From positions 62,001-126,000 of the forward strand of contig CAZOHT010000003.1 in assembly GCA_964579825.1 (NCBI GenBank): a stretch of 64,000 bases of DNA, read 5' to 3'. The position numbers and the translations under genes were made by a program. This stretch comes from SPCO01 sp964579825 (GTDB taxonomy: Bacteria > Chloroflexota > Limnocylindria > Limnocylindrales > CSP1-4). Below the pieces are notes generated by a model. It saw only the letters and a program-made list of their open reading frames with translations, had not been told where the DNA came from and searched no databases. Shown piece by piece: positions 32,651 through 41,628 of the stretch. Position 1 is the first letter of the stretch. Every line of letters starts with the position of its first letter.

Positions 32651-33922
32651 CTACGGGGCGACGCCCTCGATCACGCGAACCTGGTTCCGGCCGGCCGCCT
32701 TCGCCGCGTACATCGCCCGGTCGGTCAGCTCGAACCATTCGTCGTCGGAGCGGCCCAGGCTGGTGGGCCCCAGCAAGGTCGCACCGATGCTCACGGTGAT
32801 CATCGGATGCGAGGTTGCGTCGGGATGCGGGATGTCCAGCGCCTCGACCGCGTGGCGCAGCCGTTCCGCGGCGGCGACGAGACCCTCCTGGGTCGCGACC
32901 GGCAGGACGACGACGAATTCCTCGCCGCCATAGCGATAGATGGCGTCGGTCGCCCGCAGCGTGCCCTGGAGCGTCTCGACGACCCGGCGCAACACGTCGT
33001 CACCCGCCAGGTGGCCGAGCCGGTCGTTGACGGCCTTGAAGTGGTCGATGTCGATCTCGAGCAGGCCGTACGTCATGGCCGATCGGTTGATGTGGGCCCG
33101 GACGGCCCGCAGGTCCTCGTCCATGCGTCGCCGGTTGCCCGCCCCGGTGAGCGGATCGATCCTGGCGGTCAGCTCCAGCGCATGATGGACCCGCTCCAGC
33201 TCGACCATGTCGGCGTCCGCTCGACGCCGGAGCGACCGGATGCTCTCGAGCTGGGCGAAGCTGCGGATCTGGGCGCGCTTGAGCAGGTAGTGGCCGGCCA
33301 GGCTGGCGCCGACGGCGACGATGACGACGACCAGCAGGTCGTCGCGCTCGGCGGCGGTGAACCGGCGGACCGGATCCATGGTCAGATACGCCGCCACGAG
33401 GGCGACGTACGCGAGCAGCCACCACAGGTGGGTCGACGTGCGCCAGGGAAGCACGAGGGCGACGAGACCCGGCAGGAGCAGCAGGTAGGCGACCGACTGG
33501 ACGGTGAGCGACGGGACGGCCAGGCCGGTGACGGCGGTCGAGATCACCAGGCTCGTCGTGACGACCCAGGCCGTCGCTTCGGGGTACTGGCGCAGGGACC
33601 TCTCCAGCAGGACCCAGCCCGACAGGGCGGCCACGATGACCACGAGATCCAGCCCGATCGCGAACCAGACGTCGGCGGTACCGAGCTCCAGCAGGGCGAC
33701 CAGGTCCAGCCCGACCGCCGCGGCGGCCACGAGGAAGCCGGCACGGCTGGCGACCCGCGTCCGACGGCGCTGGACCGCCCGGAATCGAGCGCCCTGTCCG
33801 ACGGCGATGTATTCGCTGGCGCGAAGCCGGGATGGGAGCGACCGAAGCTCGGCGATGGCGGCGAGGAGGCGCCCGACAGCGTCTCGGCCCCGCGTCTCGA
33901 CCGGGCGGTCGAAGGCGGTCAT
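32651..33922 (-). CDS. Membrane-bound diguanylate cyclase (GGDEF)
   Basis: 423 residues: about six membrane helices (residues 65-215), a short coiled linker and a C-terminal GGDEF domain (about 255-420). The active-site loop reads GGEEF, and the inhibitory I-site RATD lies five residues before it, so product-inhibited synthesis of cyclic-di-GMP is expected. The substrate-binding DIDHFKAVND is intact. TAGGAT (33934-33929, minus strand) lies 6 bases before the ATG. Together with the HD-GYP protein it shows c-di-GMP signalling in this organism. Confidence 0.92.
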   Translation of the reverse strand: MTAFDRPVETRGRDAVGRLLAAIAELRSLPSRLRASEYIAVGQGARFRAVQRRRTRVASRAGFLVAAAAVGLDLVALLELGTADVWFAIGLDLVVIVAALSGWVLLERSLRQYPEATAWVVTTSLVISTAVTGLAVPSLTVQSVAYLLLLPGLVALVLPWRTSTHLWWLLAYVALVAAYLTMDPVRRFTAAERDDLLVVVIVAVGASLAGHYLLKRAQIRSFAQLESIRSLRRRADADMVELERVHHALELTARIDPLTGAGNRRRMDEDLRAVRAHINRSAMTYGLLEIDIDHFKAVNDRLGHLAGDDVLRRVVETLQGTLRATDAIYRYGGEEFVVVLPVATQEGLVAAAERLRHAVEALDIPHPDATSHPMITVSIGATLLGPTSLGRSDDEWFELTDRAMYAAKAAGRNQVRVIEGVAP

Positions 33923-33981
33923 CGCGCGATCCTAGGCGCATCCCCCCGGACGACCATCACCCGTTCGTCATAGGCCGGCGG

Positions 33982-34425
33982 TCAGCCGGCGAGGCGGGCC
34001 TCCACCGACAACGCGACGTTCCCGGCCAGCGCCTGCGAGATCGGGCAGCCGTCCTTGGCCCCGTCGGCCGCCTCGCGGAAGGCGGCCTCGGTCATCCCGG
34101 GCACGACGCCCACGACGGTCAGGGCGCTCGAGACGACGCGCCAGCCGGCCTCGAGCTTGTCGAACGTGACCTCGGCGGAGACGTCCAATCGATCGGGCGG
34201 CGTGCCGCCGCGGGCCAGCGCGCCGGAGAACGCCATCGCGAAGCACGACGCGTGGGCGGCGGCGACGAGCTCCTCGGGGCTGGTCCGGCCGTCGGACGAC
34301 TCGGTCCGCGACGCCCAGGTCACCGGCAGGTCGGCGAATGCACCGCTCGAGATGGCGTTGACGGTCCCGGCGCCGGTGGTCAGGGCGCCGGACCACGTCA
34401 CCTCGGCTCGTCGGATGGCAGGCAT
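33982..34425 (-). CDS. OsmC-family peroxiredoxin
   Basis: 147 residues of the OsmC/Ohr superfamily, which reduce organic hydroperoxides. Both redox cysteines are visible, in AHASCFAMAFSGAL and GCPISQALAG. The loop SSDGRTSPEELVAAAH matches the OsmC subgroup. ATG 34425 follows AAGGAG at 7 bases; the much longer open frame to 35541 is only read-through of antisense sequence. It stands alone, divergent from the CAP-domain gene. Confidence 0.93.
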   Translation of the reverse strand: MPAIRRAEVTWSGALTTGAGTVNAISSGAFADLPVTWASRTESSDGRTSPEELVAAAHASCFAMAFSGALARGGTPPDRLDVSAEVTFDKLEAGWRVVSSALTVVGVVPGMTEAAFREAADGAKDGCPISQALAGNVALSVEARLAG

Positions 34426-34632
34426 GGACACTCCTTCGTGTGACGGGACGCGTGAGACGGCGTCCATCCGGGGTCGCGACATCGTCCCACAGCGCCGCGG
34501 GCTCGTCGTGCGGTCCCGTCCAGAGCCGTGCGGTCGAGGGCGGAGCGTCGCGGTCCGTGCCCGTACCATCCGACCGGCCGGAGGGACCGGACACCCATAC
34601 CGCCGGCGCCTCGCGCCGGACACCATCGATCC

Positions 34633-35439
34633 ATGCCTGTCCTGCTGCGCCGCACCACACCCGTCGGCCTGGTGGCCCTGCTCGTCCTGTCCCTTGCCGG
34701 ACCGGCCTCGGTGGCGGCGTCGAGCGACCCCGCCATCAGCGCGGCCGAGGCGGCCGCCCTCACCTATGCCAACAACGAGCGGTCCGCGCGCGGCCTCGTC
34801 CCACTCCGCCTGGATGCGCGGGTGGCCGAGATCGCCCACGCTCGAGCGGAGACGATGGCCGATGAAGACGAGCTGAGCCACGATCAGGCCGACGGGAACA
34901 ACGTCTTCGACATCCTGTCCGCCAACGACGTCACCTGGTACGGGGCGGGCGAGATCATCGCCTACAACTACACGTCCAACCTCACCTCCTCGGCCAAGGG
35001 TGCCGTGTCGCAGTGGATGCACTCCACCGGCCACCGGAACATCCTGCTGTCGAAGTCCTACAACTACGTCGCCTTCGGCGTGGCCGTGTCGGCCAGCGGA
35101 AAGCGCTACTGGGCCGGTGTCTACATCAAGGGCCCGGACCTGTCCGGCGCGTGGACGAAGCTGTACACGCCGACCAAGCAGGTCCTGAGCTCGACCCGCA
35201 CGAAGGTCACGTTCCGCTGGACCGGCTCCGACACCGCCCTCCAGGTCCTGACCGCGGGCCTGCGCTACTACGAGGTCCAGCGTCGGGTCGCCGGCGGCGA
35301 GTGGGCGAGTTACGGGGCGACGACCGCCACGTCCCTCTCCACGTCCTGGGCGCGCGGTGCCACGTATGAGTTCCGGGTCCGTGCGGTGGACCGCGTCGGC
35401 AACTGGGGTGGCTGGAAGACCGTCACGGTCACCCTCTGA
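34633..35439 (+). CDS. Secreted CAP/SCP-domain protein
   Basis: 268 residues. A Sec signal peptide (about 1-29, TPVGLVALLVLSLAGPASVAA) is followed by a CAP domain (about 35-170) with ERSARGLVPLRLD, AHARAETM, SHDQ, the CAP-like GAGEIIAYNY and WMHSTGHRNILL, then a 95-residue Tyr/Trp-rich C-terminal domain that resembles a fibronectin type III fold (YEFRVRAVDRVGNWGGW). The function of bacterial CAP proteins is mostly unknown. CACCAT 6 bases before the ATG is a weak -10 candidate. Bases 34426-34632 hold only this upstream region. Confidence 0.87.
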   Translation: MPVLLRRTTPVGLVALLVLSLAGPASVAASSDPAISAAEAAALTYANNERSARGLVPLRLDARVAEIAHARAETMADEDELSHDQADGNNVFDILSANDVTWYGAGEIIAYNYTSNLTSSAKGAVSQWMHSTGHRNILLSKSYNYVAFGVAVSASGKRYWAGVYIKGPDLSGAWTKLYTPTKQVLSSTRTKVTFRWTGSDTALQVLTAGLRYYEVQRRVAGGEWASYGATTATSLSTSWARGATYEFRVRAVDRVGNWGGWKTVTVTL

Positions 35440-36718
35440 TCCGACCCTCGGGACCGAGTCGGGCCCGGACCTGCACGCCCAGTGCCCGATGACGGGCGAG
35501 GCGCGGCCAGACGATCCGTGACGCACCCACGAAGCGCGCATGGGCGATCAGCGCATCCACGAACGCGTCGATGAATCCATCGGCCGTCAGTGGGTCGAAG
35601 CCGTCCTGCCACCAGACATCGGTGATCCGCAGGACGCCGGCCCGTCGGTCCGCGCGCGGCTCGATGCGACCGACCAGATCGTCCCCGAACAGGAGTGGCA
35701 GGACGTAGTAGCCCCACCGCCGCTTGCGCTCCGGGACGTACACCTCCCAGACGTAGTCGAAGTCGTACAGCGAGCGCAGCATGTCGCGGTCCCAGACGAA
35801 CGGATCCAGTGGAGCCAGGAACGCGACACCGGGGTCGGCCGGCGGATCCGCCGAAGCCAGGTGCGCGCTGGCCAGGATCGGCTCGTCGTCGCGCACGACG
35901 TAGCGTTCGCCGCGGAGGCCGTCCACGGTCACGGGCCGCAGCGCGCCCGCCTCGAGGAGCTCGGCCAGCAGCTCCGGTCGCGTCGGCAGGTCCGGGCGAG
36001 CGTCGGGCCGGCGGGCGGCTGGCCCCGTGCCATACCAGAGCTCGGCCGACCCGCTTCGGCCGAGGAGCCCGTGGGCTCGATACCGGGACAGCAGCTTGTG
36101 GCGGCGCTGCTCACGCTCGGGTCGCGTCTCGGCCAACAGGGGCGCCGGGAAGAGGCGTTCGGCGAGGTCATAGACGCGGCGGTTGCCCTCGCGTCGGGCG
36201 ATGCCCAGGATGCCGGCTTCGGCCAGCGCCTCCAGCACCGCCCGGACCTGGTTCGTCGGCCGCCAGTACCAATCGATCGACGCCCGCGGCTCGACGTCCG
36301 TCGATGACAGCGGTCCGCCCTGCCGGATGCGATCGAGCAGCTCCGTGACGAGGTCGGCGTGCTCCACGAACGTGCCGGCCTCGTGCCCGACGCGTTCCCG
36401 GTCCCAACTCACGCGGTGCCACGGCAGCTCGGCCGTGGGCAGGATGGACAGGCCCTTGTTGTAGGCCTCGAAGAACGTCCGATCCCGATACAGCAGCTCG
36501 TCCGTCCAGGAGCGTCGATAGCCGGCTACCCGCGAGGCGAGCACCAGGTCGTGGTTCCGCCCGGCGATGTCGAGCGGGTCGAACTGGAACGATCCGAGCC
36601 GGTCCATCGCCCGCTCCACCGACGCGGGCTCGGCGGGCAACGAGCGTGGTGGGGCCAGGAGATGGCGACGCGCCATGAATCGGCGTGCGGTGGCGCGGTC
36701 GAGGTGGATGGGGGTCAC
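35429..36718 (-). CDS. YcaQ-family DNA glycosylase / winged-helix protein
   Basis: 429 residues of the AlkZ/YcaQ family, which unhook interstrand crosslinks or alkylated bases in known members. Family landmarks are the N-terminal ATARRFMARRHLL helix, IQ/FDPLDIAGRNHDLVL, the catalytic-loop region around PWHRVSWDRER and FLAPLDPFVWDRDML toward the C-terminus. The QxQ-type motif here reads QFDP (SFQFDPLD). The GTG at 36718 lies 6 bases after TACCAT (36730-36725, minus strand), so leaderless; longer starts at 36742 or 36811 would be upstream of that transcript. The 3' end overlaps the CAP gene by 11 bases. Confidence 0.87.
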   Translation of the reverse strand: MTPIHLDRATARRFMARRHLLAPPRSLPAEPASVERAMDRLGSFQFDPLDIAGRNHDLVLASRVAGYRRSWTDELLYRDRTFFEAYNKGLSILPTAELPWHRVSWDRERVGHEAGTFVEHADLVTELLDRIRQGGPLSSTDVEPRASIDWYWRPTNQVRAVLEALAEAGILGIARREGNRRVYDLAERLFPAPLLAETRPEREQRRHKLLSRYRAHGLLGRSGSAELWYGTGPAARRPDARPDLPTRPELLAELLEAGALRPVTVDGLRGERYVVRDDEPILASAHLASADPPADPGVAFLAPLDPFVWDRDMLRSLYDFDYVWEVYVPERKRRWGYYVLPLLFGDDLVGRIEPRADRRAGVLRITDVWWQDGFDPLTADGFIDAFVDALIAHARFVGASRIVWPRLARHRALGVQVRARLGPEGRIRG

Positions 36719-36876
36719 CGGTCGATGGTACGGGAGACCCATCCACGTGACGGGGTCGTCCGAAGTATGATGCGGCAAGACCGAACCATACGGAGACACC
36801 GAACATTCCATCCGATACGAAAGACAACGCCGACCGCGCGAGCGCGGACCCCCGTCACGCCGCGCTCGTCGAGCGG

Positions 36877-37353
36877 GTGATGGTCGCCTATGAGCGGATG
36901 ATGCAGCTCCTCGTGATGGAGGATGCCCCGGACTTCGGGGACGTCGGGATCACGATGGCCCAGGCCAAGGTGCTGCACGTCCTGATGGCCGGACCGGTCC
37001 ACATGTCCGAGCTGGTCGCCCGGCTGCGGGTCACGCCGTCCACGACGAGCGGACTCGTCGAGAAGCTTGTCGACCAGGGCCTGGCCGCCCGGGCGGACGA
37101 CACCGCCGATCGCCGGCAGGTGATCGTGTCCGTCACCCCCGCCGGGATCGAACTCATGGAACGGTTCCGCGAGCTGAACGCCCGTCAGTTGCGCGGATTG
37201 CTGTGGACCCTGCCCGAGGCGGACCTCGACGTCGTCGAACGAGCCCTCACCATCCTGCGCGACGCCACCGCTCGCCGCCGAGCGAGCCACGCCGCCCCGA
37301 CCGCCGATCCGGATCCCACGTCCACCACCAGTCAGCAAGGGAGTCACCAGTGA
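36877..37353 (+). CDS. MarR-family regulator (possible ATT start upstream)
   Basis: Winged-helix regulator, 158 residues from the GTG at 36877. The wHTH holds MSELVARLRVTPSTTSGLVEKL and the wing ADDTADRRQVIVSVTPAG, both typical of MarR. The frame stays open to 36805 and encodes a plausible extension of helix 1 (HAALVERVMVAYERMM), but the only candidate start there is an ATT with GGAG 9 bases upstream; TATGAT at 36766-36771 could be the -10. Start therefore uncertain. It overlaps the RND permease by GTGA, so it probably controls that pump by autoregulation of the shared operon. Confidence 0.88.
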   Translation: MMVAYERMMQLLVMEDAPDFGDVGITMAQAKVLHVLMAGPVHMSELVARLRVTPSTTSGLVEKLVDQGLAARADDTADRRQVIVSVTPAGIELMERFRELNARQLRGLLWTLPEADLDVVERALTILRDATARRRASHAAPTADPDPTSTTSQQGSHQ

Positions 37354-40300
37354 GTCGCCTCAGCCAACTCGCCGTCAGCAAGCGCAGCGTCACGCTGCTG
37401 CTGGCGGCCGCGCTCTTCATCGCGGGCGTATCCGCCTGGGGCAGCCTCAAGCAGGAACTCCTGCCCGACATCGAGTTCCCGATCGTCACGGTGGTGGCGA
37501 GCTTCCCGGGCGCCGGCTCGTCCGACGTCGCCGAGCAGGTCACCAAGCCAATCGAGAACGCCATCTCCGGCGTGCCGCGCCTGGACACGATGCAGTCCAC
37601 GTCGTCCAACTCGATCGCCCTCATCGTCGCCCAGTTCACCTATGGCACGAACGTGAAGGAAGCGACCGCGGCGATCCAGGAGAACATCGCCAAGGCCGGT
37701 CTGCCGGAGTCGGTCGAGCCGACGGTCTCGGCCCTGAATATCAACGCCACGCCGGTCGTCGTGTCGTCGATCGCGGCGACCAGCGAGGGTGGCCTCGATG
37801 CCGCCGCGACCATCGCCCGGACCGAGATCGTGCCCGAGATCTCCGGCATCGACGGCGTGGCCAGGGTGGACCTGACGGGCGGTCTCGAGGAGCGCCTGTC
37901 GGTCACGCTGGACCCGGACAAGCTCGGCGCCTCCGGGATCTCCACGCAGCAGATCGTCGGCATCCTGCAGGCCAACAACCTGACCTTCCCGTCGGGCCAG
38001 CTGTCGACCGACGGCTCGAGGACCCCGGTGTCCACGATCGGCCGGTTCACGACCGTCGAGGAGGTCTCGGGGCTCGTCGTCGGGTTCACCAAGGCACCGG
38101 TGGCCGGTCCCCCGATCGCCCCGGCGCCCGGCGCGTCCGCCGCCCCGTCGGCGGCGCCATTCGTGCCGGAGCCCATCACCCTCGGCGACCTTGGCACGGT
38201 CGAGATCGACGCCGTCGCGACGACCGGCTTCGGCCGCACCAACGGCAACCCATCGCTCAGCCTGACCGTCTCCAAGACGGCCGCCGCGAACACCGTCGAG
38301 GTCGCCGAGGCCGTCCAGGCCAAGCTGGCCGAGATCGGGGAGCGGCACGCCGCCGACCTGACGATCACGACCGTGTCGGATCTGTCCACGTACATCATCG
38401 AGTCGCGCGACGGGCTCGTCCGCGAGGGCGGTCTCGGGGCCTTCTTCGCGATCCTGACGATCTTCGCCTTCCTGTTGAGCGTCCGTTCCACGATCGTGGC
38501 CGCGATCAGCATCCCGCTCTCGATCCTGACCGCCCTCGTGGTCATGCAGCTGACCGGGATCACCATCAACATCATGACCCTGGGCGGTCTGGCGGTCGCC
38601 GTCGGGCGTGTCGTCGACGATGCGATCGTGGTCCTCGAGAACATCTATCGCCATCGGGCGATGGGTGAGGACCGGATGACGGCGTCGATCAACGGGCCGC
38701 GCGAGGTCGCCGGTGCGATCACCGCGAGCACGTTGACCACGGTCGCCGTGTTCCTGCCACTCGGGTTCGTCGGCGGGATCGTCAGCCAGTTCTTCCTGCC
38801 GTTCGCGCTGACGGTCACGTTCGCCCTGCTGGCGTCGCTCGTCTGCGCCCTCACGGTCGTCCCGGTCCTCGCCTACCTGCTCATCGACAAGGTCAAGCCG
38901 TCCGTCGACAAGAACGGCGAGCCGACCAACTCCCTGTGGGTCCGCGCCTACACGCCGACCATCCTCATCGCCCTGCGCAACCGCTGGACGAAGCTCGGGG
39001 TGATCGCGATGGCCGCGGTCCTGTTCGTCGTCACGACCGCGATCGTGCCCAGCCTGCCCACCCAGTTCATCAATGCCGGCTCCGAGAAGATCCTGGCCGT
39101 CACCATCGCGCCGCCGACCGGCGCGAGCTCCGAAGCGGTCCTGGCGAAGTCGGTCGAAGCCGAGACCATCCTGCTCGAGGACGATGAGGTGAAGCTCGTC
39201 CAGACGACGGTCCCGGGCGAGGGCGACACCAGCTTCCAGGTCTTCCAGTCCGCCCAGAGCGGGATCCCGGCGAACAGCGCCACGATGACCGTCCGCCTGG
39301 TGGACGACGCCGACCTCGCCGAGGCCACGACCCGGCTGACAGCCGAGCTCGAGCCGGTCGAGTCGGATGGCTACGACGTCATCGTCGGATCGGCCGCCGG
39401 CTTCACCTCCAACGGGCTGACCGTCATCGTCAGCGGCCCCGATCCGGTCCAGGTCGAGGAGGCGACCGCCGTCGTCCTCGCCTCACTGGCCGACGAGCCG
39501 GGCCTCATCAACCTCAAGAGCGACCTCGTCAAGGCGACGCCCGAGGTCCAGATCACGGTCGATCCCAACAAGGCCATCTCGGTCGGCCTCACGGCGGCCC
39601 AGGTCGCCGGGCAGGTCCGATCGGCGCTCGTCGCCACGACGGCGACCACGGTCACCTTCGAGCCGGGCAAGCCCATCTCGCTCGTCGTCCAGGTGGACCC
39701 CGCGGCGACGACCTCGGTCGAGGACCTCGAGGCCCTGCCCGTCGGCACGGTCGCCACCGTCCCGCTCGGCCAGGTCGCGACGGTCGAGCAGGCCGACGTC
39801 CAGGGCAGCATCACCCGGATCAACGAGGCACCGGCCGCGTCGATCAACGCCGAGATCACCAGCGACGACACGGGTGCGGTCTCGCAGTCCGTGCAGGCCC
39901 AGATCGACGCGCTCGAAGCCGACGGGCAGATCCCGGCCGGCGTGACCGTCGAACTGGCCGGCGTCAGCCAGCAGCAGAGCGAGGCCTTCGGGGGGCTGTT
40001 CGCCTCGATGGCGGTCGCGATCCTGCTGGTCTACCTGATGATGGTCCTCGCGTTCAACTCGCTGATCACCCCGTTCGTCATCCTGTTCACCCTCCCGCTC
40101 GCCACGATCGGCGCCTTCCCGGCGCTGCTCATCACCGGCCGGCCGATCGGCATCAGTGCCCTCATCGGGTTCCTGATGCTCATCGGGATCGTGGTCACGA
40201 ACGCCATCGTGTTGCTGGACCTCGTCGAGCGGCTCCGCCGCGAGCAGGGGTATACCGTGCACGATGCCCTCGTCGAAGGCGGACGGACCCGTGTCCGGCC

Positions 40301-40559
40301 GATCCTGATGACGGCCATCGCGACGATCCTGGCCCTGATGCCGCTCGCGGCCGGGTTCAACTCCGGATCGATCATCGCCGCGGAACTGGGCACGGTCGTC
40401 ATCGGCGGCCTGTTCAGTGCGACGTTCCTGACCCTGATCGTCGTGCCGGTCGTCTACTCGCTGGTCGAGGGCCTGCGCTGGCGCCTCGGTGGGCGGGGAC
40501 GACGCAAGGCCAGGGCCGAGGCGGCGGCCGCGGGCACCCCGTCCGCGACGCCGGCGTGA
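37350..40559 (+). CDS. RND efflux permease (HAE-1/AcrB-like)
   Basis: 1069-residue RND transporter in the 12-helix arrangement with two large extracytoplasmic loops. The helix 4 proton relay is present in VGRVVDDAIVVLENIYRHR (Asp-Asp), followed by the R-x-x-x-x-R region. The C-terminal half contains LMLIGIVVTNAIVLLDLVERL and RVRPILMTAIATIL, standard for this group. No membrane-fusion or outer-membrane component adjoins it, which suggests a self-sufficient pump as in monoderm bacteria. It begins at GTG 37350 overlapping marR. Repeated Pro/Ala linkers occur in the first loop (PPIAPAPGASAAPSAAPF). Confidence 0.92.
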   Translation: MSRLSQLAVSKRSVTLLLAAALFIAGVSAWGSLKQELLPDIEFPIVTVVASFPGAGSSDVAEQVTKPIENAISGVPRLDTMQSTSSNSIALIVAQFTYGTNVKEATAAIQENIAKAGLPESVEPTVSALNINATPVVVSSIAATSEGGLDAAATIARTEIVPEISGIDGVARVDLTGGLEERLSVTLDPDKLGASGISTQQIVGILQANNLTFPSGQLSTDGSRTPVSTIGRFTTVEEVSGLVVGFTKAPVAGPPIAPAPGASAAPSAAPFVPEPITLGDLGTVEIDAVATTGFGRTNGNPSLSLTVSKTAAANTVEVAEAVQAKLAEIGERHAADLTITTVSDLSTYIIESRDGLVREGGLGAFFAILTIFAFLLSVRSTIVAAISIPLSILTALVVMQLTGITINIMTLGGLAVAVGRVVDDAIVVLENIYRHRAMGEDRMTASINGPREVAGAITASTLTTVAVFLPLGFVGGIVSQFFLPFALTVTFALLASLVCALTVVPVLAYLLIDKVKPSVDKNGEPTNSLWVRAYTPTILIALRNRWTKLGVIAMAAVLFVVTTAIVPSLPTQFINAGSEKILAVTIAPPTGASSEAVLAKSVEAETILLEDDEVKLVQTTVPGEGDTSFQVFQSAQSGIPANSATMTVRLVDDADLAEATTRLTAELEPVESDGYDVIVGSAAGFTSNGLTVIVSGPDPVQVEEATAVVLASLADEPGLINLKSDLVKATPEVQITVDPNKAISVGLTAAQVAGQVRSALVATTATTVTFEPGKPISLVVQVDPAATTSVEDLEALPVGTVATVPLGQVATVEQADVQGSITRINEAPAASINAEITSDDTGAVSQSVQAQIDALEADGQIPAGVTVELAGVSQQQSEAFGGLFASMAVAILLVYLMMVLAFNSLITPFVILFTLPLATIGAFPALLITGRPIGISALIGFLMLIGIVVTNAIVLLDLVERLRREQGYTVHDALVEGGRTRVRPILMTAIATILALMPLAAGFNSGSIIAAELGTVVIGGLFSATFLTLIVVPVVYSLVEGLRWRLGGRGRRKARAEAAAAGTPSATPA

Positions 40560-40581
40560 TGCCCGGCCGATAGACATGGCG

Positions 40582-40612
40582 CGGCCCCGGCGGGAGATCC
40601 CGACCGGGGCCG
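40582..40612. terminator. Strong hairpin between the RND permease and SHOCT gene
   Basis: Perfect 9-bp inverted repeat CGGCCCCGG (40582-40590) / CCGGGGCCG (40604-40612), whose 13-base loop itself contains GGGA-GA-TCCC. It lies between convergent genes, so a bidirectional terminator is likely. It lacks a T-run. Confidence 0.6.
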
Positions 40613-40661
40613 ATCCGTGTCCGTGTCGTCCCGGCGACCCGGGCCGACGTGCCAGCTCGGG

Positions 40662-40994
40662 CTAGAGCCCGAGGGCCTTGGCCTTGGCGGCCGCGAACTC
40701 CTCGTCGCTCAGGATGCCCTGGGCGTGCAGGTTGGCGAGGTTCTGGAGGGCGGCCGTCTGCGGATCGACGGCCGGAGCGGCCGGTGCCGCTGGAGCGGCG
40801 GGCGCCGGCTGGGCCATCTGCTGCTGGGCCATCTGCTGCTGCAGGGCCGCGTTCTGGGCCTCGAGATTCGCGAGTTCCTGGTTCTGCGCCTGCTCGTTGG
40901 CCGCGTTCTGGGCGGACACGCTGCCGGCGTGGTGAGCGGCCGCGCCGACTGCCGCCACGCCGATGAGCCCGACTCCGCGTCGTCGTCGCATCAT
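40662..40994 (-). CDS. SHOCT-domain protein
   Basis: 110 residues. A short hydrophobic start after MMRRRRG is followed by a Gln/Ala-rich coiled stretch with repeated QQMAQ, a Pro/Ala linker (APAAPAAPAAPAV) and a C-terminal SHOCT domain (LQNLANLHAQGILSDEEFAA). SHOCT modules occur at the ends of many membrane or stress proteins and may mediate oligomerisation. AAGGGAA precedes the ATG. It follows the DUF6325 gene on the same strand 31 bases downstream and is probably co-transcribed with it. Confidence 0.8.
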   Translation of the reverse strand: MMRRRRGVGLIGVAAVGAAAHHAGSVSAQNAANEQAQNQELANLEAQNAALQQQMAQQQMAQPAPAAPAAPAAPAVDPQTAALQNLANLHAQGILSDEEFAAAKAKALGL

Positions 40995-41025
40995 GGTTGG
41001 GTTCCCTTTCGTGTCGTGCTGATGA

Positions 41026-41463
41026 CTAGGCGGTGAGGGCTTCGGCCTCGAGCTCGGCGTTGACCAGCTCGAGGATCTCGGGGGCGATGGTGGTCCGGCT
41101 GATCAGGAACCCGCCGGCCGCGCCGATGGCGTTCTTGACGTTGACCGCCCAGCGATGCTCGAAGAGCAGGGCCAGGGCGGACGTGTTGTTCGGCAGGCCC
41201 GCGGCGATCGCCTCGATGTCCTCCGGCGTCAGCAGGCCCATGAGGCCGTCGAGCAGGCCGGCGAAGTCGGCGAACCGAGGGTCGTCCTTCGCGTCGATCT
41301 CGATGACGGTGGCCTCGCCCTCGATGTCCTTGGTGATGAACACGGCGTCGACGAGGGCGATGATGCCCGCATCGACGACGACGCCGATCTCCTGCGCGAT
41401 CTCCCCGTTGAAGCGATTCCCGTCGAACCCGATGACGGTGTACTCGAGCGGTCCGAGCGTCAT
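41026..41463 (-). CDS. DUF6325-family protein
   Basis: 145 residues starting at LGPLEYTVIGFDGNRFNG, a pattern of the DUF6325/DUF1269-type proteins that usually sit beside SHOCT proteins. The middle ALVDAVFITKDIEGEATVIEI resembles the DUF1269 core, and the C-terminus is helical and Ala/Glu-rich. Function unknown. ATG 41463 has AGGAGG upstream. The long frame reaching 42225 is read-through of sequence antisense to the HdeD-like gene. Likely the first gene of a two-gene unit with the SHOCT gene. Confidence 0.75.
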   Translation of the reverse strand: MTLGPLEYTVIGFDGNRFNGEIAQEIGVVVDAGIIALVDAVFITKDIEGEATVIEIDAKDDPRFADFAGLLDGLMGLLTPEDIEAIAAGLPNNTSALALLFEHRWAVNVKNAIGAAGGFLISRTTIAPEILELVNAELEAEALTA

Positions 41464-41628
41464 GAAGCGGCCTCCTGTGTGGATCCCCTGCCGGGTGGGT
41501 CTGTCAGGTCGCGAGGAGGCGCCGGGAGCTGGCGGGCTCGATCGCGGACGACGATGATACGCCTCCCAGCCCACGGTTGAACGCGCGCGGACCGCATCGA
41601 CGGCCCGTTCGCCTCGTAGGATGCGTCG

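Noticed and set aside
33982..35541. 519-codon minus frame with OsmC at its end
   Set aside because: Only the last 147 codons are OsmC, with their own ribosome site; the rest is antisense to the CAP protein.
36764..36791. GTATG...CATAC inverted repeat between ycaQ and marR
   Set aside because: Arms of only 5 bp and a long spacer; it includes the -10 element and could be chance.
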